In this document: piece by piece, positions 42,251-52,289 of the stretch
Position numbering within the stretch: the first letter of the stretch is position 1
How the letters are laid out: each line of letters starts with the position of its first letter
Source: Microbacterium telephonicum
GTDB lineage: Bacteria; Actinomycetota; Actinomycetes; Actinomycetales; Microbacteriaceae
DNA: 64,000 nt
NCBI RefSeq assembly: GCF_003651225.1
Contig: NZ_RCDB01000001.1
Span: 930,001-994,000, forward strand
Direction of reading: 5' to 3'
Position numbers and translations under genes: made by a program
Notes under the pieces: model-generated
Database searches by the model: none
Seen by the model: the letters and a program-made list of their open reading frames with translations, nothing else
What the model was told of the DNA's origin: nothing

Positions 42251-42820
42251 GTGACCATCCCGCGGCAGCTGCCCAACGCGATCACGATCGTGCGCATCCT
42301 GTGCGCACCGGTCTTCCTGTGGATGCTGCTGGCCGATGCCGGCCACGACGGCTCCCTGCGGTGGTGGGCGGCCGTGCTGTTCATCGTCGCGATCGCGACC
42401 GACGGCATCGACGGGTACCTCGCGCGGAAGTACGAGATCGTCACCGACCTCGGCAAGCTGCTCGACCCGATCGCCGACAAGGCCCTGACCGGTTGCGCCT
42501 TCGTCGGCCTGTCGATCCTCGCCGAGTTGCCCTGGTGGGTCACGATCATCGTGCTGGTGCGCGAGATCGGGATCACCGTCTACCGCTTCGCCGTCGTGAG
42601 CGACCACGTGCTCGCCGCGGCGTGGATGGGCAAGCTCAAGACGGTCGCGCAGGCCGTCGCGCTGTCGCTCGCGCTGCTGCCGCTGTGGACGCTCGTGGGG
42701 GAGTGGATCCACGTCGTGAACACCGTGACGATGTGGATCGCCGTGATCCTCACGGTCGCCAGCGGGGTGGACTACGTCGTCTCCGAGGTGCGCGCCGGGC
42801 GGAAGAAGCGCGCGGCGTGA
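42251..42820 (+). CDS. pgsA: CDP-diacylglycerol--glycerol-3-phosphate 3-phosphatidyltransferase
   Basis: Membrane enzyme of 189 aa in phosphatidylglycerol synthesis. The CDP-alcohol phosphotransferase motif DGx2ARx8Gx3Dx3D is complete in DGIDGYLARKYEIVTDLG plus KLLDPIADK (about residues 55-81). N-terminal QLPNAITIVRILCAPVFLWM and several helices are standard. It overlaps the cinA-like gene by 4 bp (GTGA). Confidence 0.94.
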   Translation: MTIPRQLPNAITIVRILCAPVFLWMLLADAGHDGSLRWWAAVLFIVAIATDGIDGYLARKYEIVTDLGKLLDPIADKALTGCAFVGLSILAELPWWVTIIVLVREIGITVYRFAVVSDHVLAAAWMGKLKTVAQAVALSLALLPLWTLVGEWIHVVNTVTMWIAVILTVASGVDYVVSEVRAGRKKRAA

Positions 42821-43353
42821 CCCGGCGTCCCGACCTGCCCGACGACCTCGAGAACACGCTCGTCGCCTCGGGGCCGCGCTCCGACGCCGAGCGTCTCGTC
42901 GCCCGGCTCAAAGAGCTCGGCTGGACGATCGGCGTCGCGGAGTCGCTCACCGGCGGCCTCGTCGCGGCCGGGCTCGTCGCGGTGTCGGGAGCATCCGCCG
43001 TCGTCCGCGGCGGGATCGTCGCCTACGCGACCGATGTGAAGCAGTCGCTCCTGGGTGTCGACGCGACGCTGCTGGCCGCGCACGGTCCCGTGCATCCCCG
43101 TGTCGCGCGCCAGATGGCGGAGGGTGTTCGTCGCAGCCTCGGGCGCGGCGACGACCTCGTCGACGTCGGCCTCGCGACGACGGGCATCGCGGGTCCGCTC
43201 TCGCCCGACGGTCAGCCGGTCGGCACGGTGCACCTCGCCGTCTCCACGCCGCTCGGCTCGCGGGTCGACTCGCTCGAGCTCCACGGCGGCCGCGACCGGA
43301 TCCGGGCGGAGGCGACCGCGCTGGCGCTGCGGCTGGCGCTGGACGCGCTGTGA
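42817..43353 (+). CDS. pncC: CinA C-terminal domain protein, nicotinamide-nucleotide amidohydrolase
   Basis: Protein of 178 aa that has only the CinA C-terminal (PncC) domain: IGVAESLTGGLVAAGLVAVSG is the signature, with IVAYATDVKQSLLGVD, HGPVHPRVARQMAEGVR and GLATTGIAGPLSPDG. It should deamidate NMN to nicotinate mononucleotide in the cytoplasm. The N-terminal MoaB-like domain of full CinA is absent, as is usual in actinobacteria. The order pgsA - cinA - clgR - recA is conserved. GTG start overlaps the pgsA stop. The stop codon lies in the first unit of a tandem repeat. Confidence 0.92.
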   Translation: MTRRPDLPDDLENTLVASGPRSDAERLVARLKELGWTIGVAESLTGGLVAAGLVAVSGASAVVRGGIVAYATDVKQSLLGVDATLLAAHGPVHPRVARQMAEGVRRSLGRGDDLVDVGLATTGIAGPLSPDGQPVGTVHLAVSTPLGSRVDSLELHGGRDRIRAEATALALRLALDAL

Positions 43354-43417
43354 CACCCCCGCGGGTCACGGTGTGACATGCCCGCAGGGCGGGGTGTGAC
43401 TTACCCGCGTGGCACGG
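43349..43417. repeat. three tandem 23-bp repeats in the clgR control region
   Basis: Units at 43349-43371, 43372-43394 and 43395-43417 each start TGTGAC, have CCCGC in the middle and end with GG (two of them CACGG). The first contains the cinA stop codon. The exact 23-base period, about two helical turns, would put the same face toward a bound protein. They lie 140-210 bases before clgR. A regulator array or a recent duplication are both possible. Confidence 0.65.
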
Positions 43418-43558
43418 TGGGAATGCGCGGTGTTACCGCACGGTTACACCTCAGCGATTCCCATGCCGCATACAGCGGGCGGGGTCTATCGTGACTGGCA
43501 AGTGAGGTACTGTGGTCCACCCGGGGACCGCAGGGGCATCAAGAGGAGGGGGCGCACC

Positions 43559-43873
43559 ATGATCCTGGTTCGTGAAGAGATCGGCGACGTGCTGCGAGAC
43601 CTCCGTCTGCAGAAGGGCAAGACCCTCCGCCAGGTCGCGGGTCGCGCGAGCGTCGCACTCGGTTACCTCAGCGAGGTCGAGCGCGGTCAGAAGGAAGCCT
43701 CCAGCGAGATCCTCGCCGCCGTGGCCGACGCCCTCGACGTTCCCATCTCGACGATCATGCGCGAGGTCGGCGACCGCATCTCGGTCATGGAGGGTCTGCA
43801 GACCTTCCCGGATGTCGTCCCCGACGACCTCGCCTCGCTCGAGGGCGTGCGGCCCGAACTGTCGCTGCGCTGA
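43559..43873 (+). CDS. clgR: ClgR-type helix-turn-helix regulator
   Basis: XRE-type DNA-binding protein of 104 aa. The HTH is GDVLRDLRLQKGKTLRQVAG followed by VALGYLSEVERGQKEAS, the signature of ClgR, which activates clp protease and other stress genes in actinobacteria. The C-terminus (LASLEGVRPELSLR) is short; in relatives the C-terminal end helps ClpP-dependent turnover. RBS GAGGAGGGGG precedes ATG 43559. A TACTGT box near 43517 may be the -10. Its place between cinA and recA is conserved. Confidence 0.92.
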   Translation: MILVREEIGDVLRDLRLQKGKTLRQVAGRASVALGYLSEVERGQKEASSEILAAVADALDVPISTIMREVGDRISVMEGLQTFPDVVPDDLASLEGVRPELSLR

Positions 43874-43883
43874 TCCCACCGGT

Positions 43884-44105
43884 ATGAGGCTCAGCGAGCT
43901 CCGGCGCGCCGTCGACGCCGAATTCGGCGCCCGCGGCGCGTCTCTCGTCGAGGACCTCGTGCTCGCGCCACTGGGAAACCGCACCCCCGCGCAGGCGCTC
44001 GCGGCGGGTGTCGACCCGCGCGAGGTGTGGCTCGCACTCTGCGACGAGACCGACGTCCCCGAACCGCGTCGTCACGGCGTCGGGCGGCTCGAACCGCGCC
44101 GCTGA
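43884..44105 (+). CDS. DUF3046 protein
   Basis: Small protein of 73 aa: MRLSELRRAVDAEFGARGAS, then EDLVLAPLGNRTPAQALAAG and PREVWLALCDETDVPEPRRHG. This is the DUF3046 family, found in actinobacteria between clgR and recA; its function is unknown. It has one conserved Cys near residue 56. ATG 43884 follows the clgR stop by 10 bases, so the two are probably co-transcribed. Confidence 0.88.
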   Translation: MRLSELRRAVDAEFGARGASLVEDLVLAPLGNRTPAQALAAGVDPREVWLALCDETDVPEPRRHGVGRLEPRR

Positions 44106-44131
44106 TGCGCGATCGCGGCGTGTCGCCGCAT

Positions 44132-44158
44132 CGAAACTTCGTTCGATACGCGTAGTCT
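44132..44158 (+). promoter_or_regulatory. LexA (SOS) box and promoter of recA
   Basis: CGAAACTTCGTTCG (44132-44145) matches the Gram-positive SOS box CGAACNNNNGTTCG with one mismatch. A -10 element TAGTCT lies at 44153-44158. The transcript would have a leader of about 190 bases, which includes a hairpin GTGGGTG/CACCCAC near 44250-44275. Confidence 0.75.
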
Positions 44159-44353
44159 CCTTCACAAGCGGTGTCGCGAACGCGTCATCCACAGAACGAC
44201 CGGGTCCGGTCCGTCGACGACGTCGATGTCGGAACCCCTTCGTACCGTGGGTGGCGTCGCAAGACACCCACTGCCTTGTCGCAGCATCCGAACCGTCGGG
44301 GAGGAGCGCGACAGCCTACAGGCGACCGAGATGCGACCACGAAGGAGCACGTC

Positions 44354-45402
<1,049 letters not shown>

Positions 45403-45406
<4 letters not shown>

Positions 45407-46095
45407 TGTCTCCGACGGAGCGAGACGGGGGCGAGGAGAGCCTCGCCCCCGTCATCCCGATCTTCGGCGCGCGGGCACCGCACGATCGTCCGGCGTCGGA
45501 GGCGGCTCGCGCGCCGCGCGACGGGGAGTCGACGCAGACGTGGCACGCGAGCTGGGTCGACGAGGCGCCCGCCGCGGGGGACGCCGCGACGGCCCGGGCG
45601 CGCGACGAAGCGGAGCGCGTGCTCGTACGCAAGCTGCGGGGGCGCTCACTTTCCGAACGGGAAGCCCGCCGGCTCGCCGCCGACCAGGGACTCGAGGCGG
45701 AGGACGTCGAGGTGCTCATCGATCGTTTCCTCCGGCTCGGCTACCTCGACGACGCACGCCTCGCCGAGCAGCTCGTGCACACGGGCGTCGAGCGCAAATC
45801 GCAGGGGCGCGGCGCGCTCGCGCAGACGCTCACCCAGCGCGGCATCCCGCGCGAGATCGTGCAGGCGGCACTCGACGACCTCCCCGACGACGAGGGCGAG
45901 CGGGCGCTCGAGGTCGCGCGCGCGAAAGTGCGCTCGGTGCGCGGGCTCGAGCGCGACGTCGCCATCCGCCGGCTCGCCGGCCAGCTCGCACGGCGGGGTT
46001 ACGGGGCGCAGGCGCTCGAGGCCGCGCGCCGTGCCGTCGACGAGGCGGGGCCGTCCGGAGCCTCCGGCGGACGCTCGGGGGTGCGCTTCACCTGA
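45403..46095 (+). CDS. recX: RecX regulatory protein
   Basis: RecA modulator of 230 aa. The first 60 residues are a low-complexity acidic/Ala-rich extension. Then three-helix RecX repeats follow: [60 protein letters not shown] and [18 protein letters not shown]. Two starts are possible (GTG 45403 and ATG 45406); both overlap the recA stop, giving coupled translation. It caps RecA filaments to limit recombination. Confidence 0.9.
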
Positions 46096-46173
46096 CGGTG
46101 GTCGCGCCTTCCGTCGACGCGGCGCGGTCTGTCAGACTCGGCGGACGACGTCCCCGGTGGTCGGAGGAGTGCG

Positions 46174-47112
46174 ATGGCGATCGAGGTCCACGGACTGGTC
46201 AAGTCCTACAAGGCGGTGCGCGCCGTCGACGGCATCGACGTCCACGTCGCCGACGGCGAGATCTTCGCCTTCCTCGGCTCCAACGGCGCCGGCAAGTCCA
46301 CGACGATCGGCTGTCTCACGACCCTGCTGCGGCCCGATGCGGGCTCCCTGCAGGTGGCGGGCGCCGACGTGCTGCGCGACCCGGATCACGTGCGCCGCGC
46401 GATCGGCGTGGTCTTCCAGCAGTCGCTGATGGACGACATGCTCACCGTGCGGGAGAACCTCCGGCTGCGCGCAGGGCTGTCCGGAGTCGCCCGCGCGGCG
46501 TTCGCAGCGCGTCTGACCGAGCTGTCCGACCTGATCGAGCTCGACGAGTTCCTCGACCGCCCCTACGGGCGACTGTCGGGCGGGCAGCGCCGCCGCGCCG
46601 ACATCGCCCGCGCGCTGCTGCACCGGCCCCGGATCCTCTTCCTCGACGAGCCCACCGCGGGGCTCGACCCCGCCAGCCGTGCCGCCGTGTGGTCGGCCGT
46701 CGACCGATTGCGCGTCGAGCACGGTCTCACCGTGTTCGTGACGACCCACTACATGGAAGAGACCGAAGAAGCCGACCACGTCTGCATCATCGACTCCGGC
46801 CGCATCGTCGCCGAGGGCACGCCGGCGGCGCTGCGCGCCCGGTACAGCTCCAGCGTGCTCACCGTCGACTCCGCCGACGCGCCGCAGCTGCTCGCCCTCG
46901 CCCCGGCCGCGCGCCGCGAGGGGGAGCGGGTGGTCATCCCCGTCGCCGACGCCGCCGAGGCGCTCCGGCTGCTCGAGACCCACCGCGGCAGCATCCGCGA
47001 CTTCGAGTTCCGCCATGGCCGCATGGACGACGTGTTCCTCGCACTCACCGGCCGCAGCGACCCGGCAGCCGACCCCGCCGTCACGCCGACCGGATCGGGG
47101 GAGGCCGCGTGA
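46174..47112 (+). CDS. ABC transporter ATP-binding protein, DrrA-like
   Basis: ATPase of 312 aa. Walker A FLGSNGAGKSTTIGCL (about 37), Q-loop VVFQQSLMDDMLTV, signature GRLSGGQRRRADIARALL (about 133) and Walker B ILFLDEPTAGLDP (about 155) are complete. A C-terminal segment after about residue 225 (VDSADAPQLLALAPAARREG) is the DrrA/DUF4162-type extension of drug and lipid exporters. RBS CGGAGGAG. It is coupled to the permease gene by GTGA. The pair sits between recX and miaB. Confidence 0.9.
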   Translation: MAIEVHGLVKSYKAVRAVDGIDVHVADGEIFAFLGSNGAGKSTTIGCLTTLLRPDAGSLQVAGADVLRDPDHVRRAIGVVFQQSLMDDMLTVRENLRLRAGLSGVARAAFAARLTELSDLIELDEFLDRPYGRLSGGQRRRADIARALLHRPRILFLDEPTAGLDPASRAAVWSAVDRLRVEHGLTVFVTTHYMEETEEADHVCIIDSGRIVAEGTPAALRARYSSSVLTVDSADAPQLLALAPAARREGERVVIPVADAAEALRLLETHRGSIRDFEFRHGRMDDVFLALTGRSDPAADPAVTPTGSGEAA

Positions 47113-47987
47113 GGGTCGTCGCGGGCCTCGTCGGTCGCAATCTGCGGCTGTTCTTCCGCGACCGCCTCAACGTCTTCTTCTCGATGCTGAGCGGTCTCAT
47201 CCTGTTCTTCCTCTACACGCTGTTCCTCGCGCGGCTGCAGGTCGACGGACTCGCCGAGACGCTGCCGCAGGCGTCGCCGTCCGACATCGAGGCGTTCGTG
47301 GCGAGCTGGATGCTGTCGGGCATCGTGCTGCTGACGACCGTCACGGCGGGAATCGGTGCGCTCTCCTCGCTCGTCGACGACCGTGCCACCGGCCGCTTCG
47401 CCGACTTCCTGGTCGCGCCGATCCGGCGCACCCACCTCGTGCTCGGCTATCTCCTGTCGGCGATCGCCGTCGCCGTGATCATGTCGACGATCATCCTCGT
47501 CCTCACCGTGCTCTACCTCGGGTTCGTGCACGGCACCTGGATCGCGCCCGTCGACATCCTCGCCGCCCTCGCCGCGATGCTGCTGTGCTGCGCCGCCTTC
47601 ACCGCCCTCGCGGCGTTCGGCGCCTCCTTCCTTCGGACGGCGGGGGCTTACTCCGCCTTCGCGACCGTCGTCGGCACGATCCTCGGCTTCGTCGCCGGTG
47701 CCTACATCCCGGTCGGGTCCCTCCCGCCGGGCGTGGCCTCGACGATCAACGCGCTGCCGTTCGCCCAAGGGGCGATGCTGATGCGCCGACCCTTCACGCA
47801 CGAGACGCTCGCCGCGGTCTCCGGAGGGGTGCCGCAGGCAGAGTCGTCGCTGGCCACGTTCTACGGTGTCGATATCTTCGTCGGCGACGCACAGGTGAGC
47901 GGCTGGGTCGCCGTGCTCGTGCTCGCCGTGATGGCCGTCGGATTCACCGCGCTCGCCGCCGGACGCGTCCGCTCACTCCTGCGCTGA
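47109..47987 (+). CDS. ABC-2 type transporter permease
   Basis: Membrane protein of 292 aa with six hydrophobic segments. The N-terminal LVGRNLRLFFRDRLNVFFSM is the amphipathic helix common to ABC-2 permeases. ALSSLVDDRATGRFADFLVA is the coupling/elbow region, and GAYIPVGSLPPGVASTINAL the typical late loop. With the ATPase it makes a DrrAB-like exporter; the substrate (drug, polyketide or surface lipid) is unknown. GTG start overlaps the ATPase stop. Confidence 0.87.
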   Translation: MRVVAGLVGRNLRLFFRDRLNVFFSMLSGLILFFLYTLFLARLQVDGLAETLPQASPSDIEAFVASWMLSGIVLLTTVTAGIGALSSLVDDRATGRFADFLVAPIRRTHLVLGYLLSAIAVAVIMSTIILVLTVLYLGFVHGTWIAPVDILAALAAMLLCCAAFTALAAFGASFLRTAGAYSAFATVVGTILGFVAGAYIPVGSLPPGVASTINALPFAQGAMLMRRPFTHETLAAVSGGVPQAESSLATFYGVDIFVGDAQVSGWVAVLVLAVMAVGFTALAAGRVRSLLR

Positions 47988-48022
47988 CGCCGCCGCCCGG
48001 CTCGGCCCCAGCGGTCGAATCG

Positions 48023-48037
48023 TAGAATGAGGGCACT
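48023..48037 (+). promoter_or_regulatory. promoter of miaB
   Basis: TAGAAT (48023-48028) with nine bases to the ATG at 48038; leaderless or nearly so. Confidence 0.5.
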
Positions 48038-49585
48038 ATGACCACGCCTTCGTCGCTTCCCACGCTGATCGCGCCGTCGCCCGCGGCCGTGGCCGACGGC
48101 GGCCGCGCGCGCACCTACGAGGTGCGCACGTTCGGCTGCCAGATGAACGTGCACGACTCCGAGCGCCTGTCCGGTTCGCTCGAGTCGGCCGGGTACGTCC
48201 CCGTCGACGAGGGCGGCGAGGCGGATGTCGTCGTCATCAACACCTGCGCCGTCCGCGACAATGCCGCGGGCAAGCTCTACGGCACGCTCGGCCACCTGAA
48301 GTCCCGCAAGGACAAGCGCGAGGGCATGCAGATCGCCGTCGGCGGCTGTCTCGCGCAGATGGACAAGGACGCCGTGCAGCAGAAGGCCCCGTGGGTCGAC
48401 GTGGTCTTCGGCACCCACAACATGGGGTCGCTGCCGAGCCTGCTCGAGCGCGCGCGGCACAACGGCGAGGCCGAACTGGAGATCCTCGAGTCGCTCGAGA
48501 CGTTCCCCTCCACGCTGCCCACCAAGCGCGACTCGGTGCACAGCGGCTGGGTGTCGATCTCGGTCGGCTGCAACAACACCTGCACCTTCTGCATCGTGCC
48601 GCACCTGCGCGGCAAGGAGAAGGACCGCCGCCCCGGCGACATCCTCAGCGAGATCAAGCTGCTCGTCGACGACGGCGCGATCGAGGTCACGCTGCTCGGA
48701 CAGAACGTCAACAGCTACGGCGTCGAGTTCGGCGACCGCCAGGCGTTCGGCAAGCTGCTGCGCGCCGCGGGGGAGATCGACGGCCTCGAGCGCATCCGCT
48801 TCACGAGCCCGCACCCCGCCGCCTTCACCGACGACGTCGTCGATGCGATGGCCGAGACCCCGTCGGTCATGCCGCAGCTGCACATGCCGCTGCAGTCCGG
48901 GTCGGACCGCATCCTCAAGGCGATGCGCCGTTCGTACCGAAGCGAGCGCTTCCTCGGCATCCTCGACCGTGTGCGCGAGCGCATCCCGCACGCCGCGATC
49001 TCCACCGACATCATCGTCGGCTTCCCCGGCGAGACCGAGGAGGACTTCGAAGACACGATGCGCGTCGTCGAGCAGGCCCGGTTCGCGAGCGCGTTCACCT
49101 TCCAGTACTCGATCCGCGAGGGCACTCCCGCGGCCACGATGCCGGATCAGGTGCCGAAGGAGATCGTGCAGGCCCGCTACGAGCGTCTGATCGCGCTGCA
49201 GGAGCGCATCAGCCTCGAGGAGAACCAGAAGCAGGTGGGCCGCGCGGTGGAGGTGCTCGTCTCCACAGGCGAGGGGAAGAAGGACGCCGCGACGCACCGT
49301 CTCACCGGGCGTGCCCAGGACAACCGTCTCGTCCACTTCGAGGTGCCCTCGGGCTCCGACCTGCCGCGTCCCGGCGATGTCGTCTCGGTCGTCGTCACCC
49401 ACGCGGCGCCGTTCCACCTTCTCGCCGACAGTGCCGACGGCGCCCCGCTGCGCATCCGACGCACCCGCGCCGGCGACGCGTGGGACCGCTCGCAGGCGGA
49501 GTCGTGCGGCGTGCCGTCGCCGGCGGGATCCATGCCGGGCGCCGTCTCGCTCGGCCTGCCCACGCTTCGCCTGACCAGCCGTTGA
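48038..49585 (+). CDS. miaB: tRNA (N6-isopentenyl adenosine(37)-C2)-methylthiotransferase
   Basis: Radical SAM enzyme of 515 aa that adds 2-methylthio to i6A37 of tRNA, using i6A made by MiaA encoded next door. The N-terminal UPF0004 domain has cluster cysteines in [25 protein letters not shown] and GGCLAQMD. The radical SAM CxxxCxxC is [18 protein letters not shown] (about residue 177). A TRAM domain ([16 protein letters not shown]) follows near 400. The last 60 residues are a variable extension. Confidence 0.95.
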   Translation: MTTPSSLPTLIAPSPAAVADGGRARTYEVRTFGCQMNVHDSERLSGSLESAGYVPVDEGGEADVVVINTCAVRDNAAGKLYGTLGHLKSRKDKREGMQIAVGGCLAQMDKDAVQQKAPWVDVVFGTHNMGSLPSLLERARHNGEAELEILESLETFPSTLPTKRDSVHSGWVSISVGCNNTCTFCIVPHLRGKEKDRRPGDILSEIKLLVDDGAIEVTLLGQNVNSYGVEFGDRQAFGKLLRAAGEIDGLERIRFTSPHPAAFTDDVVDAMAETPSVMPQLHMPLQSGSDRILKAMRRSYRSERFLGILDRVRERIPHAAISTDIIVGFPGETEEDFEDTMRVVEQARFASAFTFQYSIREGTPAATMPDQVPKEIVQARYERLIALQERISLEENQKQVGRAVEVLVSTGEGKKDAATHRLTGRAQDNRLVHFEVPSGSDLPRPGDVVSVVVTHAAPFHLLADSADGAPLRIRRTRAGDAWDRSQAESCGVPSPAGSMPGAVSLGLPTLRLTSR

Positions 49586-49601
49586 CCGCCGAGGCGGGAC
49601 G

Positions 49602-50525
49602 ATGACGCGCCGGCCACGCCTGTGGGCCGTGATCGGCGCCACCGGCACCGGGAAGACGGCGCTGTCGCTCGACCTCGCCGAGGCGCTCGCCGCCCGCGGC
49701 GCCGGCGCTGAGATCGTCAACGCGGATGCGATGCAGCTGTACCGCGGCATGGACATCGGCACTGCGAAGCTGCCCCCCGCGGAGCGCCGCGGCATCCCGC
49801 ACCACCTCTTCGATGCGCTCGACGTCGCCGAGGAAGCCGCCGTGGCCTGGTACCAGCCGGCGGCGCGCGCCGCGATCGAAGGCATCTTCTCGCGGGGCCT
49901 GGATGCGGTGCTCGTCGGCGGTTCCGGCCTGTACGTCTCGAGCGTGCTCTACGACTTCCGCTTCCCGCCGCGCGACCCCCGACTGCGGATGCGGCTGGAA
50001 GCGGAGTTGGAAGCCGACGGCCCGGACGCCCTGCGGGAGCGACTGCGGGCGCTCGATCCCGCCACGGCGGAGCGCATCGACCCGCGCAACGGCCGCCGCA
50101 TCGTCCGCGCCCTCGAGGTCGTGCTGCAGGGGGCGCAGACCCACGGCGCCGCCCTGCCCGAGACGCCGCGCCTCTGGCACGAGCCGACGACGATCATCGG
50201 CGTGCAGCTCGAGCGCGCCGACCTCGTCGCACGCCTCGACCGGCGCGTCGAGGACATGTGGGCGGCAGGGCTCCTCGACGAAGTCGCGGGGTTGCGGGAC
50301 GGCGGACTCGACGACGGCGTCACCTCCCGGCGCGCGATCGGGTACGCGCAGGCCCTCGCCCAGCTCGACGGCACCCTCGACGAGGGTGAGGCGATCGCGC
50401 AGACGCAGGCCCTCACGCGCCGCTACGCGCGCCGGCAGGTGTCGTGGTTCCGGCGCTACGACGACGTGAGGTGGACGACGCCGCCGGTCGACGCGGCGAC
50501 GCTGGCAGACTCGATCACCGACTGA
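49602..50525 (+). CDS. miaA: tRNA dimethylallyltransferase
   Basis: Transfers a dimethylallyl group to A37 of tRNA; 307 aa. P-loop [39 protein letters not shown] with the conserved Asp-Ala, [22 protein letters not shown] and the C-terminal [14 protein letters not shown] are all family markers. It follows miaB by 16 bp, so the two successive tRNA-modifying steps share a transcript. A 12-bp inverted repeat lies just after the stop. Confidence 0.95.
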   Translation: MTRRPRLWAVIGATGTGKTALSLDLAEALAARGAGAEIVNADAMQLYRGMDIGTAKLPPAERRGIPHHLFDALDVAEEAAVAWYQPAARAAIEGIFSRGLDAVLVGGSGLYVSSVLYDFRFPPRDPRLRMRLEAELEADGPDALRERLRALDPATAERIDPRNGRRIVRALEVVLQGAQTHGAALPETPRLWHEPTTIIGVQLERADLVARLDRRVEDMWAAGLLDEVAGLRDGGLDDGVTSRRAIGYAQALAQLDGTLDEGEAIAQTQALTRRYARRQVSWFRRYDDVRWTTPPVDAATLADSITD

Positions 50526-50532
50526 CCTCGTC

Positions 50533-50591
50533 CTCACCGGTCAGCACCGGCGACCTTGACGCGAGAAAGGCCGCCAGTCCTGACCGGTGAG
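50533..50591. repeat. 12-bp perfect inverted repeat with 35-bp loop
   Basis: CTCACCGGTCAG (50533-50544) and CTGACCGGTGAG (50580-50591) are exact reverse complements, each containing the self-complementary ACCGGT. They lie in the gap between miaA and dapF, so they may form a terminator stem or a protein-binding pair. TTGACG in the loop is the only other feature. Confidence 0.6.
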
Positions 50592-50661
50592 CGGGACGGC
50601 TGGATACAGCGACGCCTGGCAAGCGGCCCCGCACCGGCGGCCGCGGCATCCGCGCCGCTTC

Positions 50662-50673
50662 TAGGATGGGAGC
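50662..50673 (+). promoter_or_regulatory. leaderless promoter of dapF
   Basis: TAGGAT (50662-50667) with six bases to ATG 50674; GGGAG overlaps the spacer. Confidence 0.5.
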
Positions 50674-51528
50674 ATGGCCCACACCCTCGCGTTCACCAAG
50701 GGGCACGGCACCGGCAACGACTTCGTGATCATCGCCGACCCTGACGGTGACATCGACCTCGGCGACGACCAGGTCGCCGCCCTGTGCGACCGGCGGTTCG
50801 GCATCGGCGCCGACGGGACGCTGCGCGTCGTCCGCTCCGCCGCGATCGCCGAGGGCGCCGCCACGGCGGAGGCTGAGTGGTTCATGGACTACCGCAACGC
50901 CGACGGCTCGGCGGCGGAGATGTGCGGCAACGGCATCCGCGTGTTCGCGCGCTACCTCACAGACGCCGGCCTCGCCGACATCGACGCCGCTCCGCTGCGC
51001 ATCGGCACCCGCGCGGGCGTGAAGACCGTCACCCGAAGCGACCTCGGCTTCGAGGTCGACGTCGGCGCGTTCCGCGTCGACGACGAGGACGTGCTGGTGC
51101 GCGCCCGCGGGCTCGACGTCTCCCGTCCCGGCGCCGGCGTCGACGTCGGCAACCCCCACGTCGTCGTCGCGCTCGGCTCGATCAGCGAGCTGGAGGGCAT
51201 CGACCTCACGGTGCAGCCCGTCCTGAACCCGCAGCCGCGCCACGGTGCCAACATCGAGTTCGTCGTCCCCGCCGATCCGCTCGTGCGCGGCGGCGTCGGA
51301 TCGATCCGGATGCGGGTGTTCGAGCGCGGCGTCGGCGAGACCCTCAGCTGCGGCACGGGGGTCGCCGCATCCGCCCTCGCCGTCCGGCACTGGGCCGGCG
51401 CTGCGGCGCCCGACCGCTGGAGTGTCGAGGTCCCGGGCGGCACGCTCGGCGTGCGGGTCGACGACGGGCACGTGTTCCTGTCGGGCCCCGCGACGCTCGT
51501 CTACTCGGGCGAGATCACGCTCGCCTGA
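50674..51528 (+). CDS. dapF: diaminopimelate epimerase
   Basis: Interconverts LL- and meso-DAP for lysine and peptidoglycan; 284 aa. The two catalytic cysteines are in [16 protein letters not shown] (about residue 85) and [16 protein letters not shown] (about residue 228). [19 protein letters not shown] at the N-terminus and [10 protein letters not shown] are standard. It is convergent with the methyltransferase gene. Position after miaA and before hflX is conserved in actinobacteria. Confidence 0.96.
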   Translation: MAHTLAFTKGHGTGNDFVIIADPDGDIDLGDDQVAALCDRRFGIGADGTLRVVRSAAIAEGAATAEAEWFMDYRNADGSAAEMCGNGIRVFARYLTDAGLADIDAAPLRIGTRAGVKTVTRSDLGFEVDVGAFRVDDEDVLVRARGLDVSRPGAGVDVGNPHVVVALGSISELEGIDLTVQPVLNPQPRHGANIEFVVPADPLVRGGVGSIRMRVFERGVGETLSCGTGVAASALAVRHWAGAAAPDRWSVEVPGGTLGVRVDDGHVFLSGPATLVYSGEITLA

Positions 51529-51550
51529 GGGCGCCGGGCGCCGTCCTCGC

Positions 51551-52192
51551 TCACGGCAGGGCGATCGTCCCGGTCGCGTGCGTGCCGTGGTGGCGCACCT
51601 TGAGCACACGGAAACCGCGTCCGGTCGTCGTGCGGGTCACCGAGAATCCCCGGTCGAAGGATGCCGCGATCCACCGCTGCAGGGAGTCGGCGCCGAGATT
51701 GCGGGCCACGACGAACCACGCGTCGCTGCGTTCGCCGAGCCGCGGGATCCACTGCTCGAGCATGCCGTGCAGCTCGTTCTTGCCGACGCGGATCGGCGGA
51801 TTGGAGCGGATGGTGCGAAACGCGATGTGGTCGGGAACATCCCCGGGCTGCACGGCGTTGACGTTGTCGAGGCCGAGATCGCGGGCATTGCGACGCACGA
51901 GGTCGAGCGCGCGCTCGTTGACGTCGACCGCCCACACGGTCGCGTGGGGCGACTGCAGCGCGAGCGAGAGCGCGATCGGCCCCCACCCGCATCCGAGGTC
52001 GAGCAGGTGTCCGCCCGGCGGTGCGGGCGGCGTGCTGGCCAGCAGCACGCCCGTCCCGGAGTCGACGTGGTCGGGGCTGAACACGCCGCCGGCCGTCGTC
52101 ACATCCAGGTCGCGACCGGCCAAGGTCACGCGGATGCGGCGGAGGTTCTCGGGACTGGACGGCGACGCGCTGAAGTAGTGGTCACCGGACAT
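51551..52192 (-). CDS. RsmC-like class I SAM methyltransferase
   Basis: Methyltransferase of 213 aa. SAM motif I is HLLDLGCGWGPIALSLA, motif II VWAVDVNERALDLVRRN, and the catalytic NPP motif is in TIRSNPPIRVGKNELH. This is the layout of the MTS domain of RsmC/RsmD-type guanine-N2 rRNA methyltransferases, here without the N-terminal domain of proteobacterial RsmC. Probable substrate is 16S rRNA. It lies on the strand opposite to dapF and hflX. Confidence 0.86.
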   Translation of the reverse strand: MSGDHYFSASPSSPENLRRIRVTLAGRDLDVTTAGGVFSPDHVDSGTGVLLASTPPAPPGGHLLDLGCGWGPIALSLALQSPHATVWAVDVNERALDLVRRNARDLGLDNVNAVQPGDVPDHIAFRTIRSNPPIRVGKNELHGMLEQWIPRLGERSDAWFVVARNLGADSLQRWIAASFDRGFSVTRTTTGRGFRVLKVRHHGTHATGTIALP

Positions 52193-52232
52193 GAGTGCGA
52201 GATTACCCGAGCCCGCGCCCAGGCGCGGAGAC

Positions 52233-52244
52233 TAGAGTTCACGG
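52233..52244 (+). promoter_or_regulatory. leaderless promoter upstream of hflX
   Basis: TAGAGT (52233-52238) stands six bases before an ATG at 52245 that opens a 14-codon ORF ending on the hflX start. Confidence 0.5.
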
Positions 52245-52289
52245 ATGGCCGTCGGCAGCGATGCCGCGGCCGCAGGAAGGAAGACATGA
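52245..52289 (+). CDS. candidate 14-codon leader ORF coupled to hflX
   Basis: ATG 52245 is placed exactly where a leaderless start is expected. The ORF MAVGSDAAAAGRKT ends with a TGA overlapping the hflX ATG (ATGA, 52286-52289), and its last codons contain the hflX Shine-Dalgarno sequence AGGAAGG. Ribosomes translating it would cover and then release that site. No homologue known; conservation in relatives has not been tested. Confidence 0.4.
   Translation: MAVGSDAAAAGRKT

Noticed and set aside
39560..42712. A 1050-codon open frame on the minus strand opposite ftsK and pgsA
   Set aside because: Same reason: it mirrors strongly supported genes and shows no recognisable domain or RBS.
46174..47987. 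The ABC pair as a mobile element cargo
   Set aside because: No flanking repeats, integrase or composition change was seen, so horizontal transfer is not supported by the sequence itself.
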